NCBI GenBank assembly: GCA_023404805.1
Contig: JAEYAL010000251.1
Span: forward strand, 1-5,466
Origin: Actinomycetes bacterium
Lineage (GTDB): Bacteria > Actinomycetota > Thermoleophilia > Solirubrobacterales > Solirubrobacteraceae
DNA: 5,466 bases
Direction: 5' to 3'
The position numbers were made by a program, and so were the translations under genes. Shown in pieces: positions 5,292 to 5,466 of this stretch. Positions within the stretch are counted from its first letter, which is position 1. The number at the start of each line of letters is the position of its first letter. The notes under the pieces were generated by a model. That model saw only the letters and a program-made list of their open reading frames with translations, did not search any database and was not told the DNA's origin.

Positions 5292-5466
5292 ATGCAGACC
5301 ACCACCGCATCGACCGCCGGCCGCCTCGGCCGCGCCGTCATCACCTTCATCGCGTTCCCGATCGGCGGCAGCGCGGCGCGGCTCGCGTTCGGCGCGCTCG
5401 ACGCACCTGGACCGGCGGTCGCCGGCGGCCTGATCGCCGGCGCCGCCATCGGGCTCGGCCAGGCGC
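5292..5466 (+). CDS. Glycine/alanine-rich integral membrane protein, N-terminal part (3' end off window)
   Basis: 58 codons are visible, beginning MQTTTASTAGRLGRAV. A first hydrophobic segment lies at about 15-36 (VITFIAFPIGGSAARLAFG), followed by DAPGPAV, then a second at about 41-58 (AGGLIAGAAIGLGQA). The composition and glycine-rich GGxIAGxxIG pattern suggest an integral membrane protein, similar in style to actinobacterial hypothetical membrane proteins. Function unknown. The start is the first ATG after the divergent gap; no strong Shine-Dalgarno precedes it. Its divergence from the LysR gene makes it the likely target of that regulator. Confidence 0.75.
   Translation, partial: MQTTTASTAGRLGRAVITFIAFPIGGSAARLAFGALDAPGPAVAGGLIAGAAIGLGQA

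Noticed and set aside
5222..5449. N-terminal extension of the LysR frame to an upstream ATG
   Set aside because: The extra 76 residues are not LysR-like, cross the AT-rich gap and overlap the divergent membrane-protein gene.
1..5466. tRNA, rRNA, CRISPR array, insertion sequence or attachment site
   Set aside because: No cloverleaf, no repeat-spacer pattern, no transposase or terminal inverted repeats, and no long direct repeats were seen.

Overview
The window is very GC-rich, with the third codon position almost always G or C. It holds compact, mostly hypothetical or regulatory genes around one housekeeping replication gene. GC content, a TipA-type regulator, TAnnnT -10 elements placed for leaderless mRNAs, and a DnaE with a complete PHP metal site all point to an actinobacterium. 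A deep-branching lineage such as Thermoleophilia is possible, but I cannot confirm that from sequence alone.

Layout, left to right. (1) 1-1603, minus strand: the first 534 codons of dnaE, the replicative DNA polymerase III alpha subunit; the rest lies off the left edge. (2) 1604-1794: a divergent intergenic region ending in a textbook MerR-type promoter, TTGACC-N19-TACGGT, with a perfect 9-bp dyad in the spacer. (3) 1795-2592, plus strand: a TipA-like MerR regulator with a C-terminal TipAS ligand-binding domain. A strong internal Shine-Dalgarno and ATG could yield a separate 147-residue TipAS-type product. (4) 2636-4015, minus strand, converging on the regulator: a 459-residue unrecognised protein with an N-terminal coiled coil, a long acidic/proline-rich linker, a basic patch and a C-terminal globular domain that looks SCP2-like. 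(5) 4138-4323, minus strand: a 61-residue single-span membrane protein. (6) 4334-5221, minus strand: a complete LysR-type regulator, 10 nt upstream of the small membrane gene. (7) 5222-5291: a short, unusually AT-rich divergent promoter region. (8) 5292-5466, plus strand: the beginning of a glycine/alanine-rich membrane protein, cut by the right edge.

The two regulators look locally wired. The TipA-like gene is probably autoregulated through the dyad in its own promoter. The LysR gene is placed to control the divergent membrane protein. Three genes (TipA-like, coiled-coil protein, small membrane protein) share the arrangement TA(C/G)GGT-N7-start codon, which suggests leaderless transcripts. 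The most interesting feature is the apparent dual translation of the TipA-like gene: a leaderless full-length activator, plus a ligand-binding domain alone made from an internal ribosome binding site, parallel to TipAL/TipAS of Streptomyces.
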